A stretch of 10,363 nucleotides of DNA from GCA-2731375 sp046582635 (GCA_046582635.1 JAYGEA010000346.1:1-10363), one strand, 5' to 3'. Counted from the first letter of the stretch, positions 1 to 6,426 are shown. Notes: generated by a model from the letters alone, not told the origin. Program-made: numbers and translations.

Positions 1-378
1 TGCCAACACCTGCCGAAATAGCCACAAACCGGCGAACAATCCACCGATAGATAACAACACACTGCCCGCAATATAGAGGAATGCGGACGCCATGGCGCCG
101 CGCTCCAACAATTCAACCGCATCCAGGGAAAAGGCCGAGAATGTGGTGAAGCCGCCCAACAGGCCGACCAGCAGAAAACCCCGCACTTCGGGCATATGGG
201 ACCAGCGCTGGGACAGATATTCGGCCAGCAGCCCCATGACGAAGGAACCGGCGATATTCACCGCCAGGGTGCCCAGGGGAAAACCCGCGCCGGCCCAGCG
301 CATGACCTGGCCCGAAACCAGATAACGCCCGGCCGCCCCCAGGGCGCCGCCGGCGGCGACGGCGAACAGCATGTTCAT
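1..378 (-). CDS. crcB: Fluoride ion channel CrcB/Fluc (C-terminal end cut by window edge)
   Basis: Small inner-membrane protein of the CrcB/Fluc family, which works as a dual-topology dimer that lets toxic fluoride leave the cell. The frame reads from the ATG at 378 down to base 1 without a stop, giving 126 residues. Family members are usually about 125-130 residues, so only the last few residues and the stop are missing. Visible hallmarks are the N-terminal GGALGAAGRY stretch (residues 10-19), the second-helix GTLAVNIAGSF with the pore Asn (N41), and GLLGGFTTFSAF (72-83) with the fluoride-contacting phenylalanines F80 and F83. A fourth hydrophobic helix runs from about 99 to 121. The ATG overlaps the rarA stop in an ATGA, and a GGAGG-like site within the 3' end of rarA (GGGGAGGAGCC) precedes it, so coupled translation is likely. 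A second in-frame ATG at 372 is an alternative start. No fluoride riboswitch can be seen, as expected for an internal operon gene. Identity is secure. Confidence 0.95.
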   Translation of the reverse strand, partial: MNMLFAVAAGGALGAAGRYLVSGQVMRWAGAGFPLGTLAVNIAGSFVMGLLAEYLSQRWSHMPEVRGFLLVGLLGGFTTFSAFSLDAVELLERGAMASAFLYIAGSVLLSIGGLFAGLWLFRQVLA

Positions 379-1691
379 TTGTCCGGCTCCTCCCCTGTGC
401 GGGCGCGCAGTTTATCCCAATACGCCATGCGTTTGGCCACATCCCGTTCAAATCCGCGTTCCACCGGCCGATAAAAATTCTGCCGGGGCATGTCTTCGGG
501 AAAATAGTTCTGACCGGAAAAACCGTCCTCCGTGCCATGGTCATAGACGTATCCATCACCATAGCCCAGATCTTTCATCAAGCCGGTCGGCGCATTGAGG
601 ATATGTTTCGGCGGCATCAGCGAGCCGGTGTCCCGGGCCGCGCGGTTGGCCCGGCTCAAGGCCTCGTAGGCGGCATTGGATTTGGGAGCCGTGGCCAGAT
701 AAATCACCGCCTGGGCAATGGCCAGCTCCCCTTCCGGACTGCCCAGAAAATCGAAGGCTTCCTTGGCGGCATTGGCCTGGACCAGGGCCTGGGGGTCGGC
801 CAGCCCGATATCCTCCACCGCGAAACGGACCAGTCGGCGGACAATGTACAGAGGCTGTTCCCCCGCCCCCAGCATGCGCGCCAACCAATACAGGGACGCA
901 TCCACGTCCGAGCCGCGCAGGGATTTATGCAGAGCGCTGATCAGATTGTAATGCCCCTCCTGGGCCTTGTCATAGACCGGGGCCCGGCGCTGCAAGGTCT
1001 GGCTTAAGGCTGCCACGTCCAGGGGCGGCACATCTTCAAGGGCCAGCAGTTCTTCGGCCAGGTTAAGGGCATAGCGGCCGTCGCCATCGGCCATGGCGCG
1101 CAGGGTCAACCGGGCCTCGCCGTCCAGGGGCAGAACGTGTCCGGCGGCGGCCTCGGCCCGGCACAGCAGCTCTTCCAAGGCATCATCGTCCAATCGGTTC
1201 AGTACCAGAACCTGGCAACGGGACAGCAGCGCGGCGTTCAGTTCGAACGAGGGGTTTTCCGTGGTGGCGCCGACCAGGACGATGGTGCCATCCTCCACAT
1301 AAGGCAGGAAGCCATCCTGTTGGGCCCGGTTGAAGCGATGGATTTCGTCCACGAACAACAAGGTCCCCTGGCCGCTGAGCCGGCGCTGGCCGGCGGCGGC
1401 AAAGGCCTTGCGCAAATCCGCCACGCCCGAAAACACCGCCGACAACTGTTCGAAATGCAGCCCCACGTGGGCCGCCAGCAGACGCGCGATGGTGGTCTTG
1501 CCGCTGCCGGGTGGACCCCACAGCACCAACGAGGCCAGGCGGCCGGCCGCCAGCATGCGGCGGATGGCGCCGTCCTTGGCCAGCAGATGGTCCTGGCCGA
1601 TCACCTGGTCCAATGCGTCCGGTCGCAGCCGTTCCGCCAGGGGCCGCAAGGGACCCTGGTCCATGCCCGCGCTCTCGAACAGGTTGCTCAT
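375..1691 (-). CDS. rarA: Replication-associated recombination protein A (RarA/MgsA, AAA+ ATPase)
   Basis: A 438-residue AAA+ ATPase of the RarA/MgsA/WRNIP1 family, which acts at stalled replication forks with the clamp loader, SSB and RecA. The N-terminus (MSNLF, then PLAERLRPDALDQVIGQDHL) matches the family. It is followed by Walker A GPPGSGKT (59-66), Walker B LLFVDE (111-116) with the EIHRFN continuation, sensor-1 GATTENPSFELN (141-152) and an LLSRC arginine-finger segment near residue 158. The C-terminal half has the MgsA oligomerisation character (DASLYWLARML, then RRLVRFAVEDIGLADP). The frame stays open up to 1745, but the ATG at 1691 gives the family N-terminus and overlaps the protease stop as ATGA, so I chose it. 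There is no strong ribosome binding site of its own, which fits translational coupling. It also overlaps crcB by 4 bases at its 3' end. No key residue is missing. Confidence 0.96.
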   Translation of the reverse strand: MSNLFESAGMDQGPLRPLAERLRPDALDQVIGQDHLLAKDGAIRRMLAAGRLASLVLWGPPGSGKTTIARLLAAHVGLHFEQLSAVFSGVADLRKAFAAAGQRRLSGQGTLLFVDEIHRFNRAQQDGFLPYVEDGTIVLVGATTENPSFELNAALLSRCQVLVLNRLDDDALEELLCRAEAAAGHVLPLDGEARLTLRAMADGDGRYALNLAEELLALEDVPPLDVAALSQTLQRRAPVYDKAQEGHYNLISALHKSLRGSDVDASLYWLARMLGAGEQPLYIVRRLVRFAVEDIGLADPQALVQANAAKEAFDFLGSPEGELAIAQAVIYLATAPKSNAAYEALSRANRAARDTGSLMPPKHILNAPTGLMKDLGYGDGYVYDHGTEDGFSGQNYFPEDMPRQNFYRPVERGFERDVAKRMAYWDKLRARTGEEPDK

Positions 1692-3106
1692 AAGCCAAAC
1701 CGGATGGTGCGTACCTTGACCCCGCGCTTCATGGTGATCTGCCATTCCTCCACCGGCTTATTCATGACCTTGACGAGATCCTTCACCAGCCCGATACGTG
1801 CCCTGTTCACTTGCAGGATCTTGTCACCGGTCCGCAAATAGCGCCGGGCCGGGGTGCGCTGGCCGACACTCATGATGATCACGCCGCCACCTAGGCTGTC
1901 CAAACCCAACTCTTCCGCCAGGGCGGGCGAGAGGTTGGCGATGGTGGCGCCGGAGAGGGGTTGGCGGCCGTGCAATCTGGTCAATCGGCGCGGCGGTGTT
2001 TCGGGCGCCGCCATGAGCTTAAGGGTGACTTTGCGCCTATCACCGCCCCGCAGAATAGTGAAGGGCGCCTGTTGCCCGATCATGCGGGTGCCCAGGCGGA
2101 AATTCAAAGCCTTGGGCGAGGCTATGTCATGACCGTCCACCGCCAAAACCACATCACCCACCGCCATGCCGGCGCGATCGGCGGGGCCGCCGGGAAAGAT
2201 CGAACGGACCATGACGCCCAGGGGCCGTTTCATGCCGATGGAGATTGCGATATCGGCCGTCACGGCCTGGGTCGAGGCGCCCAGCCAGGGCCGTTTCACG
2301 TGCCCCAGGCCGGCCTTGGCCGAGGCCAGGACCGTGCGCACCATGGATGACGGCACGGCGAAGCCGATCCCGTGGGAGGCGCCTGTCTTGGAATAGATCG
2401 CGGAATTGATACCTACCAGGCGGCCATCCATGGTGATCAGCGCACCGCCGGAGTTGCCCGGATTGATGGCCGCGTCGGTCTGAATAAAAAACTGAAAGTC
2501 CGAAACCCCGATGCCGGTCCGGGCCAGGGCCGAGACAATGCCGGAGGTGACGGTCTGGCCCACGTTGAACGGATTGCCGATGGCCAGCACCAGATCACCC
2601 ACTTCCAGGCTGTCGGAATCCCGCAACTTCAAAAACGGCAGTTTTTCGCCACCGGTGTCTATTTTCAGCACCGCCAGGTCCGTGCGTTCATCATCCAGCA
2701 CCAGGGTCGCCTGGAACTCGCGCCGGTCAGACAAAGCCACGGTAATTTCATCGGCACCGACGATGACATGATGATTGGTGACGATCATGCCAGTGGAGGT
2801 CAACAGCACGCCGGAGCCCAGCGAATTCTGCTGCCGCCGCCTTGTGCGCCCCGCACCGCCAAATCTGTCGCCGAAAAAACGGCGAAAAAACGGATCGTCG
2901 AACAGCGGCGAGCGCGCCACCTCCTTGACCACCCGGCGGGTGTAAATGTTAACCACGGCCGGGGCGGCCCGTTTAACCAGGGGGGCGAAGGACAGCTGAA
3001 TTTGCGCCTTGCTCTTGGGCACGGATTTCGCGGCAACATCCATGGGCGCGGCCATCGCGGCCGCCACAAAAAGCAAGGCCCAAGACAGTGCGGCAAAGCT
3101 GTTCAC
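1688..3106 (-). CDS. Do/HtrA-family serine endoprotease (DegP/DegQ-like), exported
   Basis: Periplasmic S1C serine protease that would degrade or hold misfolded envelope proteins. From the GTG at 3106 it has 472 residues. It begins with a hydrophobic export segment (about 4-20, Ala-rich, possible cleavage near residue 19-20 or 26), then a trypsin-like domain. The catalytic triad is visible: His113 in TNHHV, Asp143 in DERTDLAVL and Ser219 in INPGNSGGAL. Two PDZ domains follow, about 273-366 (carrying GPADRAGMAVGDVVLAVDG) and 383-470, the second more divergent. The loop before the catalytic His is short with a DDPFFRRFF segment, closer to DegQ/DegS than to the long E. coli DegP LA loop. Start choice: AAGGA lies 10 bases before the GTG at 3106. 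A GTG at 3124 would add KERSN and a more typical basic n-region but has no visible Shine-Dalgarno. A TTG at 3172 lies in the terminator tail and is unlikely. Whether it is DegP or DegQ cannot be settled here. Confidence 0.93.
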   Translation of the reverse strand: MNSFAALSWALLFVAAAMAAPMDVAAKSVPKSKAQIQLSFAPLVKRAAPAVVNIYTRRVVKEVARSPLFDDPFFRRFFGDRFGGAGRTRRRQQNSLGSGVLLTSTGMIVTNHHVIVGADEITVALSDRREFQATLVLDDERTDLAVLKIDTGGEKLPFLKLRDSDSLEVGDLVLAIGNPFNVGQTVTSGIVSALARTGIGVSDFQFFIQTDAAINPGNSGGALITMDGRLVGINSAIYSKTGASHGIGFAVPSSMVRTVLASAKAGLGHVKRPWLGASTQAVTADIAISIGMKRPLGVMVRSIFPGGPADRAGMAVGDVVLAVDGHDIASPKALNFRLGTRMIGQQAPFTILRGGDRRKVTLKLMAAPETPPRRLTRLHGRQPLSGATIANLSPALAEELGLDSLGGGVIIMSVGQRTPARRYLRTGDKILQVNRARIGLVKDLVKVMNKPVEEWQITMKRGVKVRTIRFGL

Positions 3107-3116
3107 GTTGGATCGT

Positions 3117-3121
3117 TCCTT
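3117..3121 (-). promoter_or_regulatory. Ribosome binding site favouring the 3106 GTG of the protease gene
   Basis: On the minus strand AAGGA sits 10 bases before the GTG at 3104-3106. The alternative GTG at 3122-3124 is preceded only by an AT-rich stretch (CCGTTAAAT). This favours the shorter form. The signal-peptide argument (a basic n-region in the longer form) points the other way, so the call is moderate. Confidence 0.5.
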
Positions 3122-3145
3122 CACATTTAACGGGTCAATTTTAAC

Positions 3146-3180
3146 GGGGCCGAACAAACTGGGGCCGAACAAACTGGGGC
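3146..3180. repeat. Tandem 15-base direct repeat beside the terminator
   Basis: The unit GGGGCCGAACAAACT occurs twice back to back at 3146-3160 and 3161-3175, followed by a partial third copy (GGGGC, 3176-3180) that is also part of the terminator stem. Read in the direction of transcription, it duplicates the end of the 3' stem arm plus the T-rich tail (CCCCAGTTTGTTCGG). It probably arose by local slippage. Confidence 0.85.
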
Positions 3181-3200
3181 AGCCAAAAGGCTGCCCCAGT
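3173..3200 (-). terminator. Intrinsic terminator after rplQ, end of the alpha-type operon
   Basis: A perfect 12-base inverted repeat (ACTGGGGCAGCC and GGCTGCCCCAGT) flanks a 4-base loop that reads TTTT on the minus strand. It is followed on that strand by TTGTTC, so the RNA has a GC-rich hairpin and a short U-rich tail. It begins about 35 bases after the rplQ stop. No T-run follows on the plus strand, so it works in one direction only. The tail is interrupted by G and C, so termination may be partial, with some read-through into the protease gene. Confidence 0.8.
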
Positions 3201-3213
3201 GTGATGCTATTGT

Positions 3214-3244
3214 GCCGCCTGGCAAGCCTTCATCGTCAGGCGGC
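3214..3244 (-). repeat. Inverted repeat spanning the rplQ stop codon
   Basis: GCCGCCTG (3214-3221) and CAGGCGGC (3237-3244) form a perfect 8-base stem around a 15-base loop. The rplQ stop (3236-3238) lies at the base of the loop. It could be a 3'-end stabilising hairpin ahead of the main terminator. The function is inferred. Confidence 0.5.
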
Positions 3245-3661
3245 TTCTTCCTCGTCCTCGTCGCCACTCATGTCAGGGCCTGAATCCAGACCCTTGGCTT
3301 CGACGTCGCGATCAACAAATTCGATATAGGCCATGGGGGCGCAATCGCCATAGCGGAAATTGGCCCGGATGACCCGGATATAGCCGCCCTCGCGGTCCTT
3401 GTAGCGTTCGCCCAGCACATCGAACAGCTTGGCCACCATGGCCCGGTCCGGAATGCGCGCATAGGCCAGCCGACGGGCGTGCAAATCGCCCCGCTTGCCC
3501 AGGGTAATCAGCTTTTCCACGATGGGGCGCAGTTCCTTGGCCTTGGGCAAGGTGGTCTTGATCTGCTCGTGCTTGATCAAAGCCGACGCCATATTGGCGA
3601 ACATTGCCTTGCGGTGGGAACTGTCCCTGTTCAGTTTGCGTCCACTTTTGCGGTGCCGCAT
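3236..3661 (-). CDS. rplQ: Large ribosomal subunit protein bL17
   Basis: Protein L17 of the 50S subunit, 141 residues. The start MRHRKSGRKLNR and the family motif IKTTLPKAKELRP (34-46) with VEKLITLGKR identify it without doubt. It is longer than the roughly 127-residue E. coli protein because of a strongly acidic tail (about 127-141, rich in Asp and Glu), as is common in alphaproteobacteria. The ATG at 3661 has an excellent Shine-Dalgarno, AAGGAG at 3669-3674 with a 7-base spacer. It is the last gene of the rpsM-rpsK-rpoA-rplQ unit, 35 bases after rpoA, and is followed by a strong terminator. Confidence 0.98.
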   Translation of the reverse strand: MRHRKSGRKLNRDSSHRKAMFANMASALIKHEQIKTTLPKAKELRPIVEKLITLGKRGDLHARRLAYARIPDRAMVAKLFDVLGERYKDREGGYIRVIRANFRYGDCAPMAYIEFVDRDVEAKGLDSGPDMSGDEDEEEAA

Positions 3662-3696
3662 GTCGCTACTCCTTTATCCAGCCAAAATTGATAAGG

Positions 3697-4713
3697 CTAG
3701 AAATCTGTTTCCATCTGTTTCGCCAGATCGTCGATATTTTCGGGCGGCCAATCGGCCACTTCCATGCCCAAATGCAGGCCCATCTGGGTCAACACTTCCT
3801 TGATTTCGTTCAAGGATTTGCGGCCGAAATTCGGTGTGCGCAGCATCTCGGATTCCGATTTCTGCACCAAATCGCCGATGTAAATAATGTTGTCGTTCTT
3901 CAGGCAATTGGCCGAACGCACCGACAATTCCAGCTCGTCCACCTTGCGCAGCAGATTGCGGTTGATGCGGGGCTGTTCGGGCTCCGCATGCGCGGGCTCT
4001 TCGCGCGGCTCTTCGAAATTGATGAACAACTGCAACTGATCCTGCAGAATGCGGGCGGCATAGGCAATAGCGTCTTCCGGAGTTACCGTGCCGTCGGTTT
4101 CCAAATCCATGGTCAGTTTGTCATAGTCCAGGACCTGTCCCTCGCGGGAGTTTTCCACCCGGTAGGAGACCTGGCGCACGGGCGAGAACACACTGTCCAC
4201 CGGGATCAGGCCAATGGGGCTGTCATCGCCGCGGTTATGTTCCGCCGCCAGATAGCCCTTGCCGCTGTCCACCGTAAATTCCATGGACAGTTTGGCGCCC
4301 TGGTCCAAATGACAAATCACCAGATCCGGGTTCACCACCTCGATATCCGGGCCCATGTCCAAGGCCGATGCCGTAATGGGGCCGGGGCCTTCCGCCTTCA
4401 GGGTCATCCGCCGCGGACCTTCGCTGTGCAGACGCACGGCCAGGGCCTTGATGTTCAGGACAATGTCCGTCACATCCTCGCGCACGCCGGGAATGGAGGA
4501 GAATTCATGCAGAACTCCGTCGATCTGCAGTGAAGTCACCGCCGCCCCATGCAGGGATGACAAAAGGATACGCCGCAGCGAATTGCCCAGGGTCAGACCA
4601 AAGCCGCGTTCAAGCGGTTCCGCCACCAACGTTGCCTTGCGATCCGGATCAACATCCGTATCAATGCTCAACTTGTTGGGTTTAATTAGTTCTTGCCAGT
4701 TCTTCTGGATCAC
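3697..4713 (-). CDS. rpoA: DNA-directed RNA polymerase subunit alpha
   Basis: Alpha subunit of RNA polymerase, 338 residues. It dimerises to nucleate core assembly, and its C-terminal domain touches UP elements and activators. The N-terminal domain runs to about 233, including the assembly segment LERGFGLTLGNSLRRILLSS (34-53). An acidic, Pro/Glu-rich linker (about 234-250) leads to the C-terminal domain (about 251-320). The DNA-contacting residues known from E. coli are all there with a shift of one: R266, N269, C270, G297, K299, S300 and E303. The start is GTG at 4711-4713, giving MIQKNWQELIKP, and GAGGA lies 6 bases before it. The upstream 97-base gap holds two stem-loops that may tune its expression relative to rpsK. 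Identity is certain. Confidence 0.99.
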   Translation of the reverse strand: MIQKNWQELIKPNKLSIDTDVDPDRKATLVAEPLERGFGLTLGNSLRRILLSSLHGAAVTSLQIDGVLHEFSSIPGVREDVTDIVLNIKALAVRLHSEGPRRMTLKAEGPGPITASALDMGPDIEVVNPDLVICHLDQGAKLSMEFTVDSGKGYLAAEHNRGDDSPIGLIPVDSVFSPVRQVSYRVENSREGQVLDYDKLTMDLETDGTVTPEDAIAYAARILQDQLQLFINFEEPREEPAHAEPEQPRINRNLLRKVDELELSVRSANCLKNDNIIYIGDLVQKSESEMLRTPNFGRKSLNEIKEVLTQMGLHLGMEVADWPPENIDDLAKQMETDF

Positions 4714-4719
4714 GTCGTA

Positions 4720-4724
4720 TCCTC
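4720..4724 (-). promoter_or_regulatory. Ribosome binding site fixing the GTG start of rpoA
   Basis: GAGGA on the minus strand with a 6-base spacer to the GTG at 4711-4713. No upstream in-frame ATG gives a better family match, so the non-ATG start is well supported. Confidence 0.75.
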
Positions 4725-4742
4725 GCGCTCGCCAACCGCCGC

Positions 4743-4759
4743 ACCGGGAAAATCCCGGT
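4743..4759 (-). repeat. Small hairpin upstream of rpoA
   Basis: ACCGGGA and TCCCGGT form a 7-base perfect stem around a 3-base loop, ending about 30 bases before the rpoA GTG. It lies in the rpsK-rpoA gap. It could be an RNA-processing or translational control element. No function can be shown from sequence alone. Confidence 0.5.
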
Positions 4760-4775
4760 AATTAAAAGTCTCCAT

Positions 4776-4804
4776 CCAGCCGGTGCCACTGTGGTCCCGG
4801 CTGG
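4776..4804 (-). repeat. Stem-loop just after the rpsK stop (possible attenuator or 3'-end hairpin)
   Basis: CCAGCCGG (4776-4783) and CCGGCTGG (4797-4804) make an 8-base perfect stem with a 13-base loop that contains a further CCAC/GTGG pairing. It starts 5 bases after the rpsK stop. On the minus strand it is followed by AGACTTTTAATT, a weak T-run set a few bases away from the stem. A partial terminator between rpsK and rpoA is possible, but since rpoA must be expressed it cannot be a full stop. Confidence 0.5.
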
Positions 4805-4809
4805 CTGGG

Positions 4810-5199
4810 TTAGACCCGCCGCCGTTTGGGTGGCCGACAACCGTTGTGCGGTATCGGCGTTACGTCCTTGATGAAAGTAATGGTGAAACCCACCGCCTGC
4901 AGGGCCCTGAGCGCGGATTCTCGCCCCGACCCAGGACCTTTTACAAATACTTCAAGAGATTTCATGCCATGTTCCTGCGCCTTCTGGCCGGCATCTTCCG
5001 CCGCCATCTGGGCCGCATACGGCGTCGATTTGCGAGAGCCCTTGAACCCCTGCGCGCCGGCGGACGACCAGGCAATGACATTACCCTGCACATCCGAAAT
5101 GGAAATCATGGTGTTGTTGAATGTCGCATTGACATGCGCGACGCCCGAGATGATGTTTTTCTTCTCGCGACGGCGGACGCGTGTACGATCTTTTGCCAT
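4810..5199 (-). CDS. rpsK: Small ribosomal subunit protein uS11
   Basis: Protein S11 of the 30S platform, 129 residues, the usual family length. Recognisable segments are GVAHVNATFNNTMISISD (19-36), GNVIAWSSAGAQGFKGSRKS (39-58) and the C-terminal TPIPHNGCRPPKRRRV. The Asn119-Gly120 pair falls where E. coli S11 carries an isoaspartate (established for E. coli, only inferred here). The ATG at 5199 lies 6 bases after the rpsM stop, so the two are cotranscribed and probably translationally coupled. Its Shine-Dalgarno is weak (GTAGGC just upstream). It is followed by a structured 97-base gap before rpoA. Confidence 0.98.
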   Translation of the reverse strand: MAKDRTRVRRREKKNIISGVAHVNATFNNTMISISDVQGNVIAWSSAGAQGFKGSRKSTPYAAQMAAEDAGQKAQEHGMKSLEVFVKGPGSGRESALRALQAVGFTITFIKDVTPIPHNGCRPPKRRRV

Positions 5200-5205
5200 T
5201 GCTGC

Positions 5206-5577
5206 CTACGCCTTCTTTTTGCCGGCGATGGGCCGTGCCGGGCCTTTGCGCGTGCGCGCGTTGGTATGGGTGCGTTGACCGCGAAGGGGCAGGCCCTTGC
5301 GGTGACGGATGCCGCGATAGCAGCCCAGATCCATCAGACGCTTGATATTCATGGCCACCTCGCGGCGCAAATCGCCCTCGACCATATGGTCTTGGTCGAT
5401 CACCTCGCGAATTCGAATGACCTCCTGATCGGTCAGCTCCGCCACCCGGCGTTCCCGGGGCAGGCCGACCTTTTCGCAGATTTCCGTGGCCTTGGTCCTG
5501 CCAATGCCATGAATATAGGTCAATGAGATCTCAACCCGTTTATTGGTTGGAATATTAACACCAGCTATGCGCGCCAC
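5206..5577 (-). CDS. rpsM: Small ribosomal subunit protein uS13
   Basis: Protein S13 of the 30S head, which contacts 16S rRNA, tRNA and the B1 intersubunit bridges, 123 residues. The N-terminal MARIAGVNIPTNKRVEISLT, the helix-hairpin segment YIHGIGRTKA (21-30) and the signature CYRGIRHRKGLPLRGQRT (86-103) followed by TNARTRKG are textbook S13. The start is GTG at 5575-5577, with a strong GAGGAG 7 bases upstream. It is the first gene of the alpha-type unit and is preceded by a promoter candidate and a leader of about 150 bases. Confidence 0.98.
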   Translation of the reverse strand: MARIAGVNIPTNKRVEISLTYIHGIGRTKATEICEKVGLPRERRVAELTDQEVIRIREVIDQDHMVEGDLRREVAMNIKRLMDLGCYRGIRHRKGLPLRGQRTHTNARTRKGPARPIAGKKKA

Positions 5578-5584
5578 CCAGTTT

Positions 5585-5590
5585 CTCCTC
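5585..5590 (-). promoter_or_regulatory. Strong ribosome binding site for the GTG start of rpsM
   Basis: GAGGAG on the minus strand with a 7-base spacer (AAACTGG) to the GTG at 5575-5577. It supports the non-ATG start that yields the conserved MARIAGVNIP terminus. Confidence 0.8.
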
Positions 5591-5604
5591 GTCTCGATCC
5601 CGTA

Positions 5605-5630
5605 TTGGACCGTCCAAAATTGCTCAATTT
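5605..5630 (-). repeat. Pair of adjacent small palindromes in the rpsM leader
   Basis: TTGGAC-C-GTCCAA (5605-5617) abuts AAATTG-CT-CAATTT (5617-5630), sharing one base. Both have 6-base arms and tiny spacers, so they read more like DNA operator half-sites or overlapping RNA pairings than classic hairpins. They lie 28 to 53 bases upstream of the rpsM start. The function is unknown. Confidence 0.45.
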
Positions 5631-5732
5631 GCCCAGCCTGGTCGCCCAGCCCGGCCCATTACCCGAAGAACACGGGCCCCGGCCACGGGAGCCACCACAA
5701 AAGCGGCGTTCACAATGCGTGTGGAACACCGC

Positions 5733-5761
5733 GATCTAATGCTTTTTTGCCGCCAAGTCAA
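5733..5761 (-). promoter_or_regulatory. Sigma-70-type promoter candidate for rpsM-rpsK-rpoA-rplQ
   Basis: On the minus strand a -35 TTGACT (5756-5761, five of six consensus bases) is separated by exactly 17 bases, including an A6 run, from a weaker -10 TAGATC (5733-5738). The -35 begins 4 bases after the adk stop. Transcription would begin near 5726, leaving a leader of about 150 bases before the rpsM GTG. The position fits an independent start of the alpha operon, as known in E. coli. This is motif evidence only. Confidence 0.6.
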
Positions 5762-5765
5762 TGCC

Positions 5766-6416
5766 TTAACCCAACGCCAGAACGTCATTCAATTGCCGGG
5801 TCACTTCATCGATATCGGCCATCCCGTCAACCGTCTTTAAACTGCCTTTGTCCCGGTAAAAGGGCAGCAATGGCGCTGTCTGTTCATGATAGGCCGCCAG
5901 CCGTGTCGTCACCGCCTCGGCATTATCGTCCGAACGGCGGCTGAACTCCGTGCGGCCGCAATTGTCGCAGATACCAGCCACTTTCGGCTTCAAATTCTCA
6001 TCGTGATAGCCGGCACCGCAATTGGCGCAGGTAAAACGGCCCGTGATACGGCCGATCAGCAAGGCGTCATCCACCTTCATCTCGATAACCGCATCCAGCT
6101 TCAAGGACTTCTGCGCCAGCATGACCTCCAGCGCCTCGGCCTGGGCCAGGGTGCGGGGAAAACCATCCAGAATGAAGCCGTTGCCGCAATCATCCTCGTT
6201 CACCCGGTCGGAAATCATGCCGATCAGGATATCGTCGGAAACCAGATCGCCCGCTTCCATCACCGCCCTGGCACGCTTGCCAATGTCCGTCCCCGCCGCC
6301 ACCGCCGCCCGCAGCATGTCGCCGGTGGATAATTGCACGATGTTATGGGCCTCAACCAGACGCTGGGCCTGGGTGCCCTTGCCCGCGCCCGGGGGGCCAA
6401 GAAGAATTAATCTCAT
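5766..6416 (-). CDS. adk: Adenylate kinase, zinc-binding long-lid form
   Basis: Catalyses ATP + AMP to 2 ADP in the cytoplasm, 216 residues, the long-lid bacterial class. The P-loop is GPPGAGKGT (7-15), the AMP-binding segment STGDMLR (30-36), and DGFPRT (84-89) follows. The lid (about 124-162) has a four-cysteine zinc site, C130-x2-C133 and C150-x2-C153, instead of the hydrogen-bond network of E. coli Adk. The frame extends upstream to 6443 inside secY, but MRLILLGPPG at 6416 is the family start, and GAGGA, overlapping the secY stop, lies 7 bases before it. The gap to secY is 10 bases, so it is cotranscribed with it. Placement between secY and rpsM is common in bacteria. Confidence 0.98.
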   Translation of the reverse strand: MRLILLGPPGAGKGTQAQRLVEAHNIVQLSTGDMLRAAVAAGTDIGKRARAVMEAGDLVSDDILIGMISDRVNEDDCGNGFILDGFPRTLAQAEALEVMLAQKSLKLDAVIEMKVDDALLIGRITGRFTCANCGAGYHDENLKPKVAGICDNCGRTEFSRRSDDNAEAVTTRLAAYHEQTAPLLPFYRDKGSLKTVDGMADIDEVTRQLNDVLALG

Positions 6417-6426
6417 CACCAAATCC

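Noticed and set aside
1692..1745. Upstream extension of rarA by 18 codons
   Set aside because: The added residues lie within the protease gene and do not match RarA N-termini. The ATG at 1691 gives the family start and the ATGA overlap.
3604..4533. Long plus-strand open frame (309 codons) antisense to rpoA and rplQ
   Set aside because: Same reasoning: antisense to certain genes, His/Gln-rich composition, no motif, no ribosome binding site of note.
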